NCBI RefSeq assembly: GCF_014698065.1
Contig: NZ_JACJSI010000015.1
Span: 1-64,000, forward strand
DNA: 64,000 bases
Source of the DNA: Nostoc flagelliforme FACHB-838
Lineage (GTDB): Bacteria > Cyanobacteriota > Cyanobacteriia > Cyanobacteriales > Nostocaceae
Reading direction: 5' to 3'
Shown here: positions 34,003 to 43,630 of the stretch, piece after piece
Numbering within the stretch: the first letter of the stretch is position 1
How the letters are laid out: each line of letters opens with the position of its first letter
Position numbers and translations under genes: made by a program
The notes under the pieces: model-generated
Databases searched by the model: none
Seen by the model: the letters and a program-made list of their open reading frames with translations, nothing else
What the model was told of the DNA's origin: nothing

Positions 34003-35355
34003 TTACGTTGGTAAATGTAAAACGTTTAAAGCTAGAGAAATTAAGCTGAGAAACGTTAAAAACCCAATTGTATCTAGCATTGTAGTCACTAACGGCCCAC
34101 TGACTAAAGCAGGGTCAAGCTTCAGCCGTGTCAAACCCATTGGCAATAAAGTGCCAAATGTAACAGCCACAATTGTATTAGTTGCCATTACCATTCCAGC
34201 AATTAAAGCTACCCATCGCTCTTGGGGCCGCGCCCAAATTAAGGAAAGTAGCATCATCGTTGCAGCTAAAACTACGGCTGTGCCTAAACCTGCTAGAAGT
34301 TCTTTGCGAAGAATTTTCATTGTATCTTTGGATGTTACTTCTCCCACTCCCAAGCCGCGAATTGTCACTGTTAATGATTGAATCCCAACAGTACCACCAG
34401 TGTTAGAAAAAATCGGCATGATGACTGCTAAGACTGGCACTGCGGCAATTACAGATTGAAAAGGCGCGATCGCACTGGCTGCACCAATATATAGTGCCAT
34501 AATTCCCAACAGCCAAGGTAAGCGGTTGCGGATGGTAAGTAAGGGAGAGGATAAAGCTGCTTCATCACCACTGACACCCGCCAGTTTTTGGATATCTTCT
34601 GTGGCTTCTTCTTCCAAAATATCCATCACATCATCAATGGTGACGATGCCAACCAATCGGTCTTCTCGGTCAACTACGGGGATAGCGATTAAGTCGTAGC
34701 GCTGCATGATTCGCGCCACTTCTTCTTGAGGGGTTTCAGTTCTAACTTTGATGACGCGATCGCTAGCAATATCTTTGATGAAAACATCGGGAAAGGTAAA
34801 CAGCAGTTGGCGTAGTGAAACCACTCTCACCAGCGTCCGATTGTCATCTGTGACGTAAGCGTAGTAAATAGATTCCTTGTCTTCGTCCTGACGGCGGATT
34901 TTACTTAGGGCTTCACCTACAGTCAATCCTTGCCGTAATCGCACATATTCGGTTGTCATCACCCGCCCAGCAGTGCCTTCTGGATAGCCGAGAATCGTTG
35001 CTGTTGCTTGCCTTTGTTCTGGACTCAGTTCTTGCAATAGCCGTTTTATTACCCCAGCAGGTAGTTCATCAAACAATTCTGCTCGTTCGTCAGGACTCAT
35101 CGCTTCAACAAGTTGCGCTACCTGGATATCATGCAGAGAATTAAGTAGTTCTTCCTGCACCTCTGTTGGCAGATATTCAAATACATCAATTGCCTGAGCT
35201 TTGTTGAGTAAACGAAATGCGATCGCGCGTTGTTGTTCAGGCAATTGTGTAATGTAATCTCCCACATCCACAGGTTGCAAGCGATTTAAATCCCATTTCA
35301 ACTGATTTAAATCGGTAGTATCAGTCAGCAAATCACGAATATCTTGTGTGAGCAT
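34003..35355 (-). CDS. mgtE: MgtE magnesium transporter
   Basis: A 450-residue MgtE-type channel for Mg2+. It has an N-terminal cytosolic domain (residues about 20-130, LPTEVQEELLNSLHD), two CBS domains (about 135-255) that sense Mg2+, the connecting plug helix and five C-terminal transmembrane helices (about 285-445). The pore-helix segment NTGGTVGIQSLTVTIRGLG and MATNTIVAVTFGTLLP are the family motifs. It is a dimer in the plasma membrane. It is upstream of pyrB on the same strand, with 80 bp between the genes. Confidence 0.93.
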   Translation of the reverse strand: MLTQDIRDLLTDTTDLNQLKWDLNRLQPVDVGDYITQLPEQQRAIAFRLLNKAQAIDVFEYLPTEVQEELLNSLHDIQVAQLVEAMSPDERAELFDELPAGVIKRLLQELSPEQRQATATILGYPEGTAGRVMTTEYVRLRQGLTVGEALSKIRRQDEDKESIYYAYVTDDNRTLVRVVSLRQLLFTFPDVFIKDIASDRVIKVRTETPQEEVARIMQRYDLIAIPVVDREDRLVGIVTIDDVMDILEEEATEDIQKLAGVSGDEAALSSPLLTIRNRLPWLLGIMALYIGAASAIAPFQSVIAAVPVLAVIMPIFSNTGGTVGIQSLTVTIRGLGVGEVTSKDTMKILRKELLAGLGTAVVLAATMMLLSLIWARPQERWVALIAGMVMATNTIVAVTFGTLLPMGLTRLKLDPALVSGPLVTTMLDTIGFLTFLSLISLALNVLHLPT

Positions 35356-35825
35356 GAGATATATCTCCTAAGTCTCCCCCGCGCTGGGAGACTTCCTCGC
35401 CAGCTCAGAGGAGGTTGATACTGCCATCTGGTGGACTATTGCCCATAAAATTTCAACAATTCAATATCGATATCTAAATTAAGGCATCGCTAGTCATCAT
35501 CCTAACCCGGAATAGCGCTCTCCGGTAGATACTGAAGATCAGCATTCAGCATCTGCGATATTTTTAACCATTGAGTAATTTAATCAAAAATAATAAATGC
35601 GATCGCCGAAATAACAAATCCATTGGTGTAGCCGCGCCGCAGGCATCACCATGATTGCAACAATTTAGCGTTGTCACGCCAGTGTAACGCACCACAATTC
35701 TTTAGTGGATGAAGTTTTTCCGACTTGTGTGTACGCCGGAGGCATCTCAGGTGGGAGATTAGGCTCTCGCTGTACACCGCAGGCGAGATGAGCAAATTCG
35801 TCTAGCTCTGTGTAATTTAAATATT
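35356..35825. other. Intergenic with dispersed repeats
   Basis: A 470-bp gene-free stretch with several short repeat motifs: GTAGCCGCGCCGCAGGCATC near 35633 and the paired GTGTACGCCGGAGGCATCTC / CTGTACACCGCAGGCGAGAT near 35728-35790. A HIP1-like GCGATCGCC lies at about 35600. No RNA gene seen. Confidence 0.5.
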
Positions 35826-36257
35826 TTATTTTAGCGATTTCTGATTACTGATATGCTTTATAGTTTCATTATGAGAGTAAACATCATAAACAACTTCTTC
35901 GAGTTTCGGTTCAACCACTGTCAAGTGTTGCTCTAAAATTGCCAAATTACGAATATTGGACTTATAGAAAGCATCAAACAAATCACCCACAAAAGGCACA
36001 GTACCAACGACTGTTTCCAAACCAACATTAAAAATCATTTTGGCTAAGTCTTGACGTGGAATGCCGAAACGGGTAGCTAAAAATATGATGTAAGCTGAAA
36101 ACCCTGTACTGATTAAATCACCAGCACCCGGAACTAAACCGATAATTGGGTCTATTCCAATGTGAAAGCCTGTTAGAGGGATACGTATTGATGTATCCAT
36201 CAAGCGGCTGAGTTTGCGGATGCGATTTAGAGTAGCAAGGCGTTTGGCAGCGTCCAT
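35826..36257 (-). CDS. DUF4112 family protein
   Basis: A 143-residue protein with the DUF4112 core: MDTSIRIPLTGFHIGIDPII and GLVPGAGDLISTGFSAYII (residues about 20-58), then a hydrophobic segment PFVGDLFDAFYKSNIRN. Two segments are membrane-spanning or membrane-associated (about 45-62 and 88-105). It occurs widely in bacteria with no known function. The ATG at 36257 fits the family's MDAAKRLATLNR start. Confidence 0.83.
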   Translation of the reverse strand: MDAAKRLATLNRIRKLSRLMDTSIRIPLTGFHIGIDPIIGLVPGAGDLISTGFSAYIIFLATRFGIPRQDLAKMIFNVGLETVVGTVPFVGDLFDAFYKSNIRNLAILEQHLTVVEPKLEEVVYDVYSHNETIKHISNQKSLK

Positions 36258-36640
36258 AATTTACGATTTTACACTACTCTTAAAGTTGCACTATTTTTAG
36301 TTCTTTGTCTTGTACCGTTAGAAATAAGAACTATGAATAAAAATCCTGACTAAGCTAACGCGCCCCATAATACCCGCAGAACTATTGCAGCATCGCTGTG
36401 TCAACTTTATCTATCCACAGATTTGACGAGAAGCTAACTAGAAGTTTGAACAAATATCATATTTTAGTTTGCGATCGCTAAAATTCAGTACCCAGAGGCG
36501 TATTAACAGGAGATAATGATAAACTCACACCACCCTTAGCTGTTGTCCCATCAACCATTACAGAACTTATTCTGGCTTGGTTTAGGTAATTCACTTGACA
36601 GTCACAGGGTCAAATTTTGCAAGTTGTTCTGAACCAAACC
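36258..36640. other. Intergenic with possible gene relic
   Basis: A 383-bp divergent intergenic region before the GH15-type gene. On the minus strand it includes a 38-codon coding-like frame (36478-36594), listed separately. No clear promoter boxes can be assigned. Confidence 0.45.
36478..36594 (-). other. Coding-like small frame or gene relic
   Basis: A GTG-started minus-strand frame encoding VNYLNQARISSVMVDGTTAK then GGVSLSLSPVNTPLGTEF, with a stop at 36478. The composition looks like a beta-rich secreted or phage-type tail. It is only 38 codons and has no family that I recognise. It may be the last exon-like fragment of a lost gene, or chance. Confidence 0.3.
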
Positions 36641-39600
36641 ATGAAAACATCTACCAAATTGCTAACTCGCCTGGACTATTACTACCAGCAAATCAAAACG
36701 ATCATCCTGACTCGCCAGAATCCAATTACTGGTTTACTACCTGCGAGTACAGCGATTACAGCCCACGGCGATTATACTGATGCCTGGGTGCGAGACAACG
36801 TTTATAGCATTTTGGCAGTTTGGGGTTTAGGACTTGCATACCGCAAGATTGACGACGACAAAGGACGCACCTATGAACTAGAACACAGTGTCATCAAACT
36901 GATGCGCGGGTTACTCTTTGCAATGATGCGACAGGCTCATAAAGTAGAGACATTTAAACATACTCAATCGCTATTAGATGGACTGCACGCAAAATATAAT
37001 ACCGCGACGGGTGACATTGTTGTTGGTGATGATGAATGGGGACATTTGCAACTTGATGCCACATCTATATTTTTACTGATATTGGCGCAAATGACGGCAG
37101 CCGGATTGCAAATAATTTATACCATTGATGAAGTGAATTTCGTCCAAAATTTAGTTTACTACATTGGACGAGCTTACCGCACACCAGATTATGGCATTTG
37201 GGAACGTGGTAATAAAATTAATCGTGGTAGTGCTGAGTTAAATGCCAGTTCTGTAGGTATGGCAAAAGCTGCTTTAGAAGCTATCAATGGACTGGATTTG
37301 TTTGGTGTGCGTGGTAGTCAAGCATCGGTGATTCATGTGCTACCAGATGAAATTGCCCGCGCCCGGATTACTTTAGAATCCTTATTACCGAGAGAATCTG
37401 GTTCCAAAGAAATTGATGCGGCGCTGTTAAGTATTATTAGTTATCCTGCCTTTGCAGTGGAAGATTTGCAGTTACGCGATCGCACCTTAAACGATATTAT
37501 CAATAAACTCGCAGGTAAATACGGCTGCAAACGCTTTCTGCGTGATGGACACCAAACCGTTTTAGAAGATAATCATCGTTTGCACTACGAACCGTGGGAA
37601 CTCAAGCAATTTGAGCATATTGAATGCGAATGGCCGTTATTTTTCACTTATTTAGTTCTAGATGGATTATTTCGCGGCGAACAAGAACAAGTAAAAAAAT
37701 ACCAAGAGCTTTTAGAATCATTACTTATAGAACAAGATGGTTTGCGTTTATTGCCAGAACTTTATTATGTTCCAGCCGAAAACATAGAGGCAGAAAAATT
37801 AGCGCCTCAAACACAACCACGTTTGCCCAATGAAAATATTCCTTTAGTGTGGGCGCAGAGTTTATATTTTCTCGGTGAAATGTTGAGTGAAGGGTTACTG
37901 GCGGTTGGTGATATCGACCCTTTGGGAAGACATTTGTGTGTGGGGAAACAGCGCGAGGCATTGGTACAAATTGCCTTGTTAGCAGAAGATGAAGATTTAC
38001 AAACAAAACTAGAAGTTCACGGAATTGAAGCGCAAACACCCGCCCAAGTAGAACCAATTCAAGTGAGAAAAGCTGGAGAATTTTCAGCTATTTATACCCA
38101 AATTGGACGTAATGATAAACTTGGTTTAACTGGACGCCCAGTGCGAAGGTTGCGGAGTTTAACAACATCTAGAATCTTTCGGATTAGCGGTGAAACAATT
38201 GTATTTTTGCCTTCCTTTTCTGACTCTCAACAGTTTTACTTAACCCTTGATTACCATTTTTTATTGGATCAAATTAGAAGCGAACTAGCTTACATTCAAA
38301 AATATTGGAGTGATTTAGGTCGTCCTACCTTGACTTTAATGTTGACGCACACAATGTTAGAGGCAGGTTCGGAAGCACTACTAGAATTGATGCAAGAACT
38401 GAAAGATGGTGTTTGTAACGGTGTACGGGTGAAATTAGGGCGGTTAAATCAGCTAATGCTAACAGCTGGAATCCAAAGAATTGATTTTCTTCCCAATGCA
38501 GAATTCTCGCGATCGCCAGTGAAAAATGCTAGTCCACGTTGCTATTATCTAGCTTATCATCCTGGTAAAAACTGGCGCTTAGGACATACCCAAGAATTTA
38601 AAATGGAGTGTGAAACCAACTTGGGGTTATTACTTTCTTATTTGCGTTCATCAGAGAATATCTACGAGCAAATTGAGTTATTGCAAACTTTAACTCGCTT
38701 GCAGGGAATGGAATTTGATACGGGATATGGTGGGCCAGGATATCGCGTCACCGTTGCTGATTTACTCGATGAAGTTTATACCAAAGCTGGAGATTTAGGT
38801 ATTTGGGCAGTGGTACGCCGGGCTGCGGGGTTAAGGCAAATGGTTGATATCAGCCTATCAGATGCAGTGACAAGTATTTTGGTGCGAGGTAAGCAAATTG
38901 CTGTGGGTAAAGCTTACAGTGAAGCATCCTTGATTAGCGTACCCATGCCCCACGATGAAATTGCCGATAAAATTAATCATTTTTGTCGTGAGGATATCCG
39001 CGATCGCGTCCTCACTCAAGAGATTTTAATCTATGTTGGTATCTTAATTCGCTCAGAACCCGAACTATTCCAGGGACTACTAACGCTGAGAGTCGGCTAT
39101 CTGATCTTATTGATCACCAGCGAACTAGCGCGGGAATTGCATGTTACTCAAGATGAAGCTTATGATCGCTTAATGCAACTTTCACCCTTTGAAGTTAAAG
39201 TGCGTTTGCGTCAGGTATTAAGTGGATATACTGGCATGAGTAACCTGTTGCGCCAGCAAGAATCACTGCATGTTAAACAAAAAGAAAGTGATATTGCTTG
39301 GGTGGTGCTACCAGGAATCGGCGAAGGGATAGAAGTTCCGCCAGGCGGTTGGCGACGTTTTCGCCAAGCCGAGGGTGCGACGGGGCGCGTACCAAAAGAA
39401 TTTTTTAAACAAGTTTGGCTATTAATGCAACATTGCAAGGGTCTAGTAATTGGCGATAAACTAGAGCGGCGCAATCGTTTAGATAGTGAGATAATGCTGT
39501 CGGAAATGACAGCAGGTGAAAGAAATTTTGCTCTGTTAGTTGAGCATTTGCTGAATAAAATCGAAGCTCCAGAATATCGACAAGTAAATATTGAAGCATT

Positions 39601-39847
39601 AATTGAATTAGCTGCGATCGCTGCCAATAATCCCAAGCTGCAAATTGAAGAATATATCGTATTGGATGTGTTAGTTGGCCATGCAGTGCGATTGGCGTGG
39701 CTGGAAAACCATACTCATCGCAGCGATCGCTATGACGAGGATAAAGCGAGTGCGTGGCGATCGTTTTACAATACTTCACCTAGAGATTGCGCTAGTTATA
39801 TTTTGAAGGCATTTAGATTCTTGACGGAATTTGTGAAGGATTTTTAA
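36641..39847 (+). CDS. GH15/phosphorylase kinase alpha-like large protein
   Basis: A 1068-residue protein (from the ATG at 36641; a TTG eight codons earlier is possible). The N-terminal half (about 30-450) matches the GH15-type (alpha/alpha)6 barrel of the phosphorylase kinase alpha/beta family, including [20 protein letters not shown] and [18 protein letters not shown]. The C-terminal half continues the phosphorylase-kinase-like pattern. Catalytic glucoamylase glutamates cannot be confirmed, so hydrolase activity is uncertain. In cyanobacteria it is conserved but its role in glycogen metabolism is unproved. It ends in the left inverted repeat of the GxxExxY cassette. Confidence 0.87.
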   Translation: MKTSTKLLTRLDYYYQQIKTIILTRQNPITGLLPASTAITAHGDYTDAWVRDNVYSILAVWGLGLAYRKIDDDKGRTYELEHSVIKLMRGLLFAMMRQAHKVETFKHTQSLLDGLHAKYNTATGDIVVGDDEWGHLQLDATSIFLLILAQMTAAGLQIIYTIDEVNFVQNLVYYIGRAYRTPDYGIWERGNKINRGSAELNASSVGMAKAALEAINGLDLFGVRGSQASVIHVLPDEIARARITLESLLPRESGSKEIDAALLSIISYPAFAVEDLQLRDRTLNDIINKLAGKYGCKRFLRDGHQTVLEDNHRLHYEPWELKQFEHIECEWPLFFTYLVLDGLFRGEQEQVKKYQELLESLLIEQDGLRLLPELYYVPAENIEAEKLAPQTQPRLPNENIPLVWAQSLYFLGEMLSEGLLAVGDIDPLGRHLCVGKQREALVQIALLAEDEDLQTKLEVHGIEAQTPAQVEPIQVRKAGEFSAIYTQIGRNDKLGLTGRPVRRLRSLTTSRIFRISGETIVFLPSFSDSQQFYLTLDYHFLLDQIRSELAYIQKYWSDLGRPTLTLMLTHTMLEAGSEALLELMQELKDGVCNGVRVKLGRLNQLMLTAGIQRIDFLPNAEFSRSPVKNASPRCYYLAYHPGKNWRLGHTQEFKMECETNLGLLLSYLRSSENIYEQIELLQTLTRLQGMEFDTGYGGPGYRVTVADLLDEVYTKAGDLGIWAVVRRAAGLRQMVDISLSDAVTSILVRGKQIAVGKAYSEASLISVPMPHDEIADKINHFCREDIRDRVLTQEILIYVGILIRSEPELFQGLLTLRVGYLILLITSELARELHVTQDEAYDRLMQLSPFEVKVRLRQVLSGYTGMSNLLRQQESLHVKQKESDIAWVVLPGIGEGIEVPPGGWRRFRQAEGATGRVPKEFFKQVWLLMQHCKGLVIGDKLERRNRLDSEIMLSEMTAGERNFALLVEHLLNKIEAPEYRQVNIEALIELAAIAANNPKLQIEEYIVLDVLVGHAVRLAWLENHTHRSDRYDEDKASAWRSFYNTSPRDCASYILKAFRFLTEFVKDF

Positions 39848-40319
39848 ACGCAGAGGAGCGTAGAGGGAAACGCAGAGGGGCGCAGAGGATGAGAGAGAAT
39901 GATTTGAGTGGGGTAATTATTGGTTGTGCGATGAGGGTGCATACTGCTTTGGGGCCTGGCTTGTTAGAGTCGGCTTATGAGGAGTGCTTGGATTAGGAGT
40001 TGAAGAAAGCCGGGTTGAATGTTAGTAAACAAATTTCATTGCCTCTGGTTTACCAAAAAGTGAAATTGGAATGCGTTTATCGATTAGATTTGATTGTCGA
40101 AAACCAAATAATTGTAGAGATTAAATCTGTAGAATCCTTCCACCCGATTCACTCCGTCCAACTCCTAACCTATCTCAAACTAGCAAACTGCAAACTAGGT
40201 CTTCTCCTCAACTTCAACGTCCTCCACCTCAAAGAAGGCATCAAACGCGTAGCCAACAACCTCTAACTCCCCCTCTGCGAACCTCTGCGCTTCCCTCCGC
40301 GTACCTTTGCGTTAAAAAA
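39842..40319. repeat. Inverted repeats bracketing GxxExxY gene
   Basis: The left arm (39842-39888, TTTTAAACGCAGAGGAGCGT then AGAGGGAAACGCAGAGGGGC) and the right arm (40271-40319, read in reverse TTTTTTAACGCAAAGGTACG then CGGAGGGAAGCGCAGAGG) match at most positions over about 47 bp. The enclosed gene begins one base after the left arm and ends 4 bp before the right arm. The left arm overlaps the GH15-type stop codon. Confidence 0.8.
39889..40266 (+). pseudogene. GxxExxY protein gene with in-frame amber stop
   Basis: The frame starts [20 protein letters not shown] and has [15 protein letters not shown], the family's GxxExxY signature, but codon 36 is TAG (39994-39996). The reading frame continues undisturbed after it (ELKKAGLNVSKQISLPLVYQ, VEIKSVESFHPIHSVQLLTY, FNVLHLKEGIKRVANNL). 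The usual residues at the break are AYELK, and GAT TAG could have come from GCT TAT by two substitutions. The family is a PD-(D/E)XK-like small nuclease of unknown role. Treat as a pseudogene, unless suppressed. Confidence 0.85.
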
Positions 40320-40361
40320 TATCCCCCACCTCAGATTTCAAAAGCAGGGGTTTTATTAAAA

Positions 40362-40676
40362 CTACTTAACAGAAACAGCATCAACATCAATAGTGCTTCC
40401 ACTAGATGTAGAACCCTCAGTAGTATTAGGCACTTCAGTACCTAGATCACCCTTACGAGCTTTCCAGCCCTCAATGACTAGCCCAGACACCTCAGAAACT
40501 AGCAAAGTCAAAAGGAAAACATCATCAATTTGTCCCACAACTGGTATAAAATCTGGGAGAACATCAAATGGGCTAACCAAATAGACTAATGTTCCTAAAA
40601 TTACCCACCAACGGTACTTGGGGTTACGAAGCACATCGCGATACCAAGCGTAAAGTGATTGGATTGAAAATTTCAT
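40362..40676 (-). CDS. YkvA/DUF1232 membrane protein
   Basis: A 104-residue protein with the DUF1232 core LYAWYRDVLRNPKYRWWVIL and YLVSPFDVLPDFIPVVGQID (residues about 8-54), and two hydrophobic segments. The family is widespread and of unknown function (possibly membrane organisation). A polar Ser/Thr-rich tail (TEGSTSSGSTIDVDAVSVK) is present. The gene starts at the ATG at 40676 with GGAGG nearby. tRNA-Pro lies upstream in the same direction. Confidence 0.87.
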   Translation of the reverse strand: MKFSIQSLYAWYRDVLRNPKYRWWVILGTLVYLVSPFDVLPDFIPVVGQIDDVFLLTLLVSEVSGLVIEGWKARKGDLGTEVPNTTEGSTSSGSTIDVDAVSVK

Positions 40677-41105
40677 ATTTTGAACCTCCAGTTATCTTTA
40701 ATTTTGACAAACTATCCTAGAAACTTCCGGTGTGAATAACCGCCCTAGTTTAGTCTGGAAGACGCTACTAATAATCTGTCAGCAAATACAAACAAGTAGG
40801 CAACTGGGAATATTTATAACTATCTTCATTTAGAGAACAAATTGTTTGCCTCTTTATCTAGTTTCACAAATAATTAGTTATTCAATATCTACCAATCGGG
40901 ATGACTGGATTCGAACCAGCGGCCCCTTCGTCCCGAACGAAGTGCGCTACCAAGCTGCGCCACATCCCGCCATAAAAATGGCATTGTAAATTAAGAATAT
41001 CACAACCAGTGGCAAATATCAGAATTACATCTATATATGATCACTTCATCAAAGACTTTGCTTGCTACGATTAAATTTGTATAACTCTAATGGTAAAAGC
41101 GGATT
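40677..41105. other. Intergenic region containing tRNA-Pro
   Basis: Apart from the tRNA-Pro gene at 40896-40969 the region has no gene that I can see. The part between the tRNA and the lipA GTG start (41106) presumably includes both promoters. Confidence 0.5.
40896..40969 (-). tRNA. tRNA-Pro (CGG)
   Basis: The minus strand reads CGGGATGTGGCGCAGCTTGG for the acceptor and D region, an anticodon arm CTTCG-TTCGGGA-CGAAG with anticodon CGG, and GGTTCGAATCC in the T arm. The acceptor arm pairs CGGGATG with CATCCCG and the discriminator base is A. The cloverleaf is complete (74 nt) and CCA is not encoded. Confidence 0.97.
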
Positions 41106-41990
41106 GTGACTGTAAAACCAGACTGGTTGCGGGTGAAAGCACCTCAGCTTGAGCGCATTGGTAACGTTAAAGAAATTTTGCGGGATTTAGCCCTCAATAC
41201 AGTTTGCGAGGAAGCGTCCTGTCCGAATATTGGTGAATGCTTCAACGCTGGGACTGCCACGTTTTTGATTATGGGCCCGGCTTGTACACGCGCTTGTCCC
41301 TACTGTGATATTGATTTTGAGAAGAAACCTAAACCACTAGACCCGACAGAACCTGCACGACTGGCGGAAGCTGTTCGCCGCCTGAACCTTAATCATGTAG
41401 TAATCACTTCTGTAAACCGAGATGACTTGCTCGATGGTGGTGCATCTCAGTTTATGGCGTGTATTGATGCAGTTAACTCTGTCTCACCCAACACCACAAT
41501 TGAGGTACTAATTCCTGATTTATGCGGTAATTGGAATGCTCTAGAGTTAATTCTACAAGCTGCGCCAGAGGTTTTAAACCACAATACCGAAACTGTTCCA
41601 CGCCTATATCGCCGCGTGCGTCCCCAAGGAAACTACGATCGCACATTAGAATTATTGCAACGCACTCGCCAAGTTTCTCCTAGCACATACACTAAATCCG
41701 GCATCATGGTTGGACTCGGTGAAACTGACGCAGAAATTCGCCAAGTCATGCAAGACTTGCGAACTGTCGATTGCGACATTTTGACCATTGGGCAATATCT
41801 CCAACCCAGTCAAAAACATTTGCAGGTAAACGAATTTGTCAATCCAGAACAATTTGCTGACTGGAAAGCATTCGGCGAAGAAATCGGATTTTTACAAGTT
41901 GTTTCTTCACCATTGACAAGAAGCTCCTATCATGCAGAACAAGTTAGGGAATTAATGAAACGTTATCCACGCTCAAAAGTTAGGAGTTAG
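41106..41990 (+). CDS. lipA: Lipoyl synthase
   Basis: A radical SAM enzyme that inserts two sulfurs into octanoyl groups on lipoyl-dependent enzymes (294 aa, cytosol). The radical cluster is bound by CTRACPYCD (Cys60, Cys64, Cys67) and the auxiliary cluster by [13 protein letters not shown] (Cys34, Cys39, Cys45). The C-terminal SSYHAEQV is conserved in the family. Start codon is GTG at 41106, with no better ATG upstream. gpsA follows 12 bp downstream and is probably co-transcribed. Confidence 0.95.
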   Translation: MTVKPDWLRVKAPQLERIGNVKEILRDLALNTVCEEASCPNIGECFNAGTATFLIMGPACTRACPYCDIDFEKKPKPLDPTEPARLAEAVRRLNLNHVVITSVNRDDLLDGGASQFMACIDAVNSVSPNTTIEVLIPDLCGNWNALELILQAAPEVLNHNTETVPRLYRRVRPQGNYDRTLELLQRTRQVSPSTYTKSGIMVGLGETDAEIRQVMQDLRTVDCDILTIGQYLQPSQKHLQVNEFVNPEQFADWKAFGEEIGFLQVVSSPLTRSSYHAEQVRELMKRYPRSKVRS

Positions 41991-42002
41991 GAATTAGGAT
42001 TT

Positions 42003-42950
42003 ATGAGTGAACAGATGTACTCCAACACAAAACTTTCCGTTGCAATTCTTGGTGCAGGTGCTTGGGGTGCATCTCTGGCAAATCTCGCCATAGCAAATGA
42101 TCATCAGGTGCGCGTGTGGTCGCGTCAAGGTTCCCAAACTCTCCAAGCAGTTTTAAAAGATGTCCAAATAGTTCTGTCCGCTATTTCAATGATTGGTGTG
42201 AGAGATGTTGCTTGCCAAGTCCAGTCTTTCCCCCTTTCTCCAGAGACAATTTTTGTGACAGCGACCAAAGGCTTAGATCCCCAAACCACCTGTACACCGT
42301 CACAAATTTGGCAAACAATATTCCCTAACCATCCGGTAGTTGTTTTGTCTGGGCCTAATTTATCAAAAGAAATTCAAATGGAATTACCAGCAGCCAGCGT
42401 GGTAGCCAGTAATATTCCCACGGCTGCGGAAGTAGTGCAGTTAGTGTTTTCTTCTCATCGTTTCCGGGTATATACCAATCCTGATCCCTTGGGAGTGGAA
42501 CTAGGGGGAACACTGAAAAATGTGATTGCGATCGCAGCTGGTGTATGCGATGGTTTACAACTGGGAACCAATGCCAAAGCTGCTTTAGTCACCCGTGGAC
42601 TTACAGAAATGGTTCGCATCGGCAACAACTGGGGTGCAAAGACGGAAACATTTTATGGTTTATCAGGTCTAGGAGATTTGTTAGCAACGTGCAATAGTCC
42701 CTTAAGTCGCAATTACCAAGTCGGCTATCAGCTAGCTGGTGGTAAGTCACTCACAGAAACTCTCGCAAATTTACAAGGAACAGCTGAAGGTGTGAACACT
42801 TGCCGCGTTTTGATGCAACGAGCCAAGCAAGAAAACATCGCTGTCCCAATTACCGAGCAAGTTTATCGGTTACTGCAAGGCGAAATCACACCCAGACAAG
42901 CACTTGATGAACTGATGCTTCGAGATATTAAGCCAGAGTACAACTATTAG
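42003..42950 (+). CDS. gpsA: NAD(P)H-dependent glycerol-3-phosphate dehydrogenase
   Basis: Makes sn-glycerol-3-phosphate from dihydroxyacetone phosphate for membrane lipid synthesis (315 aa). The N-terminal NADH-binding motif is LGAGAWGASLANLA (residues about 16-29), and the substrate domain has GGTLKNVIAIAAGVCDGL with the catalytic Lys, followed by FYGLSGLGDLLATCNSPLSR. It starts 12 bp after lipA. The length is in the normal 310-340 range. A hairpin follows 27 bp downstream. Confidence 0.95.
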   Translation: MSEQMYSNTKLSVAILGAGAWGASLANLAIANDHQVRVWSRQGSQTLQAVLKDVQIVLSAISMIGVRDVACQVQSFPLSPETIFVTATKGLDPQTTCTPSQIWQTIFPNHPVVVLSGPNLSKEIQMELPAASVVASNIPTAAEVVQLVFSSHRFRVYTNPDPLGVELGGTLKNVIAIAAGVCDGLQLGTNAKAALVTRGLTEMVRIGNNWGAKTETFYGLSGLGDLLATCNSPLSRNYQVGYQLAGGKSLTETLANLQGTAEGVNTCRVLMQRAKQENIAVPITEQVYRLLQGEITPRQALDELMLRDIKPEYNY

Positions 42951-43630
42951 CACCGCAAGGCGGAAGTCAAAAGGGCGGGGTAAAGGGAAATGAGGAAAGG
43001 TGTTTGATCTTTTCTCCTTTAACCTTTACCCAATCCTCACCCAGAATTTTTAGGTTGGCAGACTACCAGTAGTCTGTAAAGTTGAAATTGACGGGTTAAT
43101 ACTGTTACCGAAGAGGACGCATTACTTACTGTTTGCGTCACTTAATCTCCGTATAGATAGAATTTTTGCAGTTAAGACTAATCACTTTCCTAATATCTAT
43201 TAGTTCTACTTATACGTAAATAATCCTGAGAAAAAATTGCTAAATCGTCAGGATATTACTTTTGTAGCCGTGTAAATGTGACTATGCCAATTATAAAGAT
43301 GACATTCACCGAAGGATGTTTATACTGTGTTACAAAAGTTACTATCAAAAACCCATCTAGGTTGAAATATTAACTAAGTAGTTGAAATATTGAAAGCCTA
43401 GCTGCGAATTTAATCGCTATTGGTTGAATCAAAAGTTTATCAGCCGATTAAGTTCAGTAATCTTGTATCGAATAAAACCCTTATAGTTAATTTCTAAAAA
43501 AAACTGTAATGGAACCTTCAACCATGTTAGTTCATCGTAAATCACGGGAACAATAGCAACAGTTGAATAGCTGACCGTAATCTAAGCTGACCGAAATCTA
43601 TTGTTACCTGGAGCCATTGAGACGATCTTT
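42951..43630. other. Intergenic leader of sigC
   Basis: A 680-bp region. It contains the hairpin at 42978-43031 after gpsA and a duplicated GTTGAAATATT motif (about 43363 and 43381). Otherwise AT-rich; presumably holds the promoter(s) of sigC. No leader ORF or RNA structure that I can identify. Confidence 0.5.
42978..43031 (+). terminator. Hairpin after gpsA
   Basis: GGGTAAAGG (42978-42986) pairs with CCTTTACCC (43023-43031), with partial inner pairing (GAGGAAAGG with CTTTTCTCCTTT). It is the only dyad within 80 bp of the gpsA stop. There is no U-rich tract, so the assignment is weak. Confidence 0.4.
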
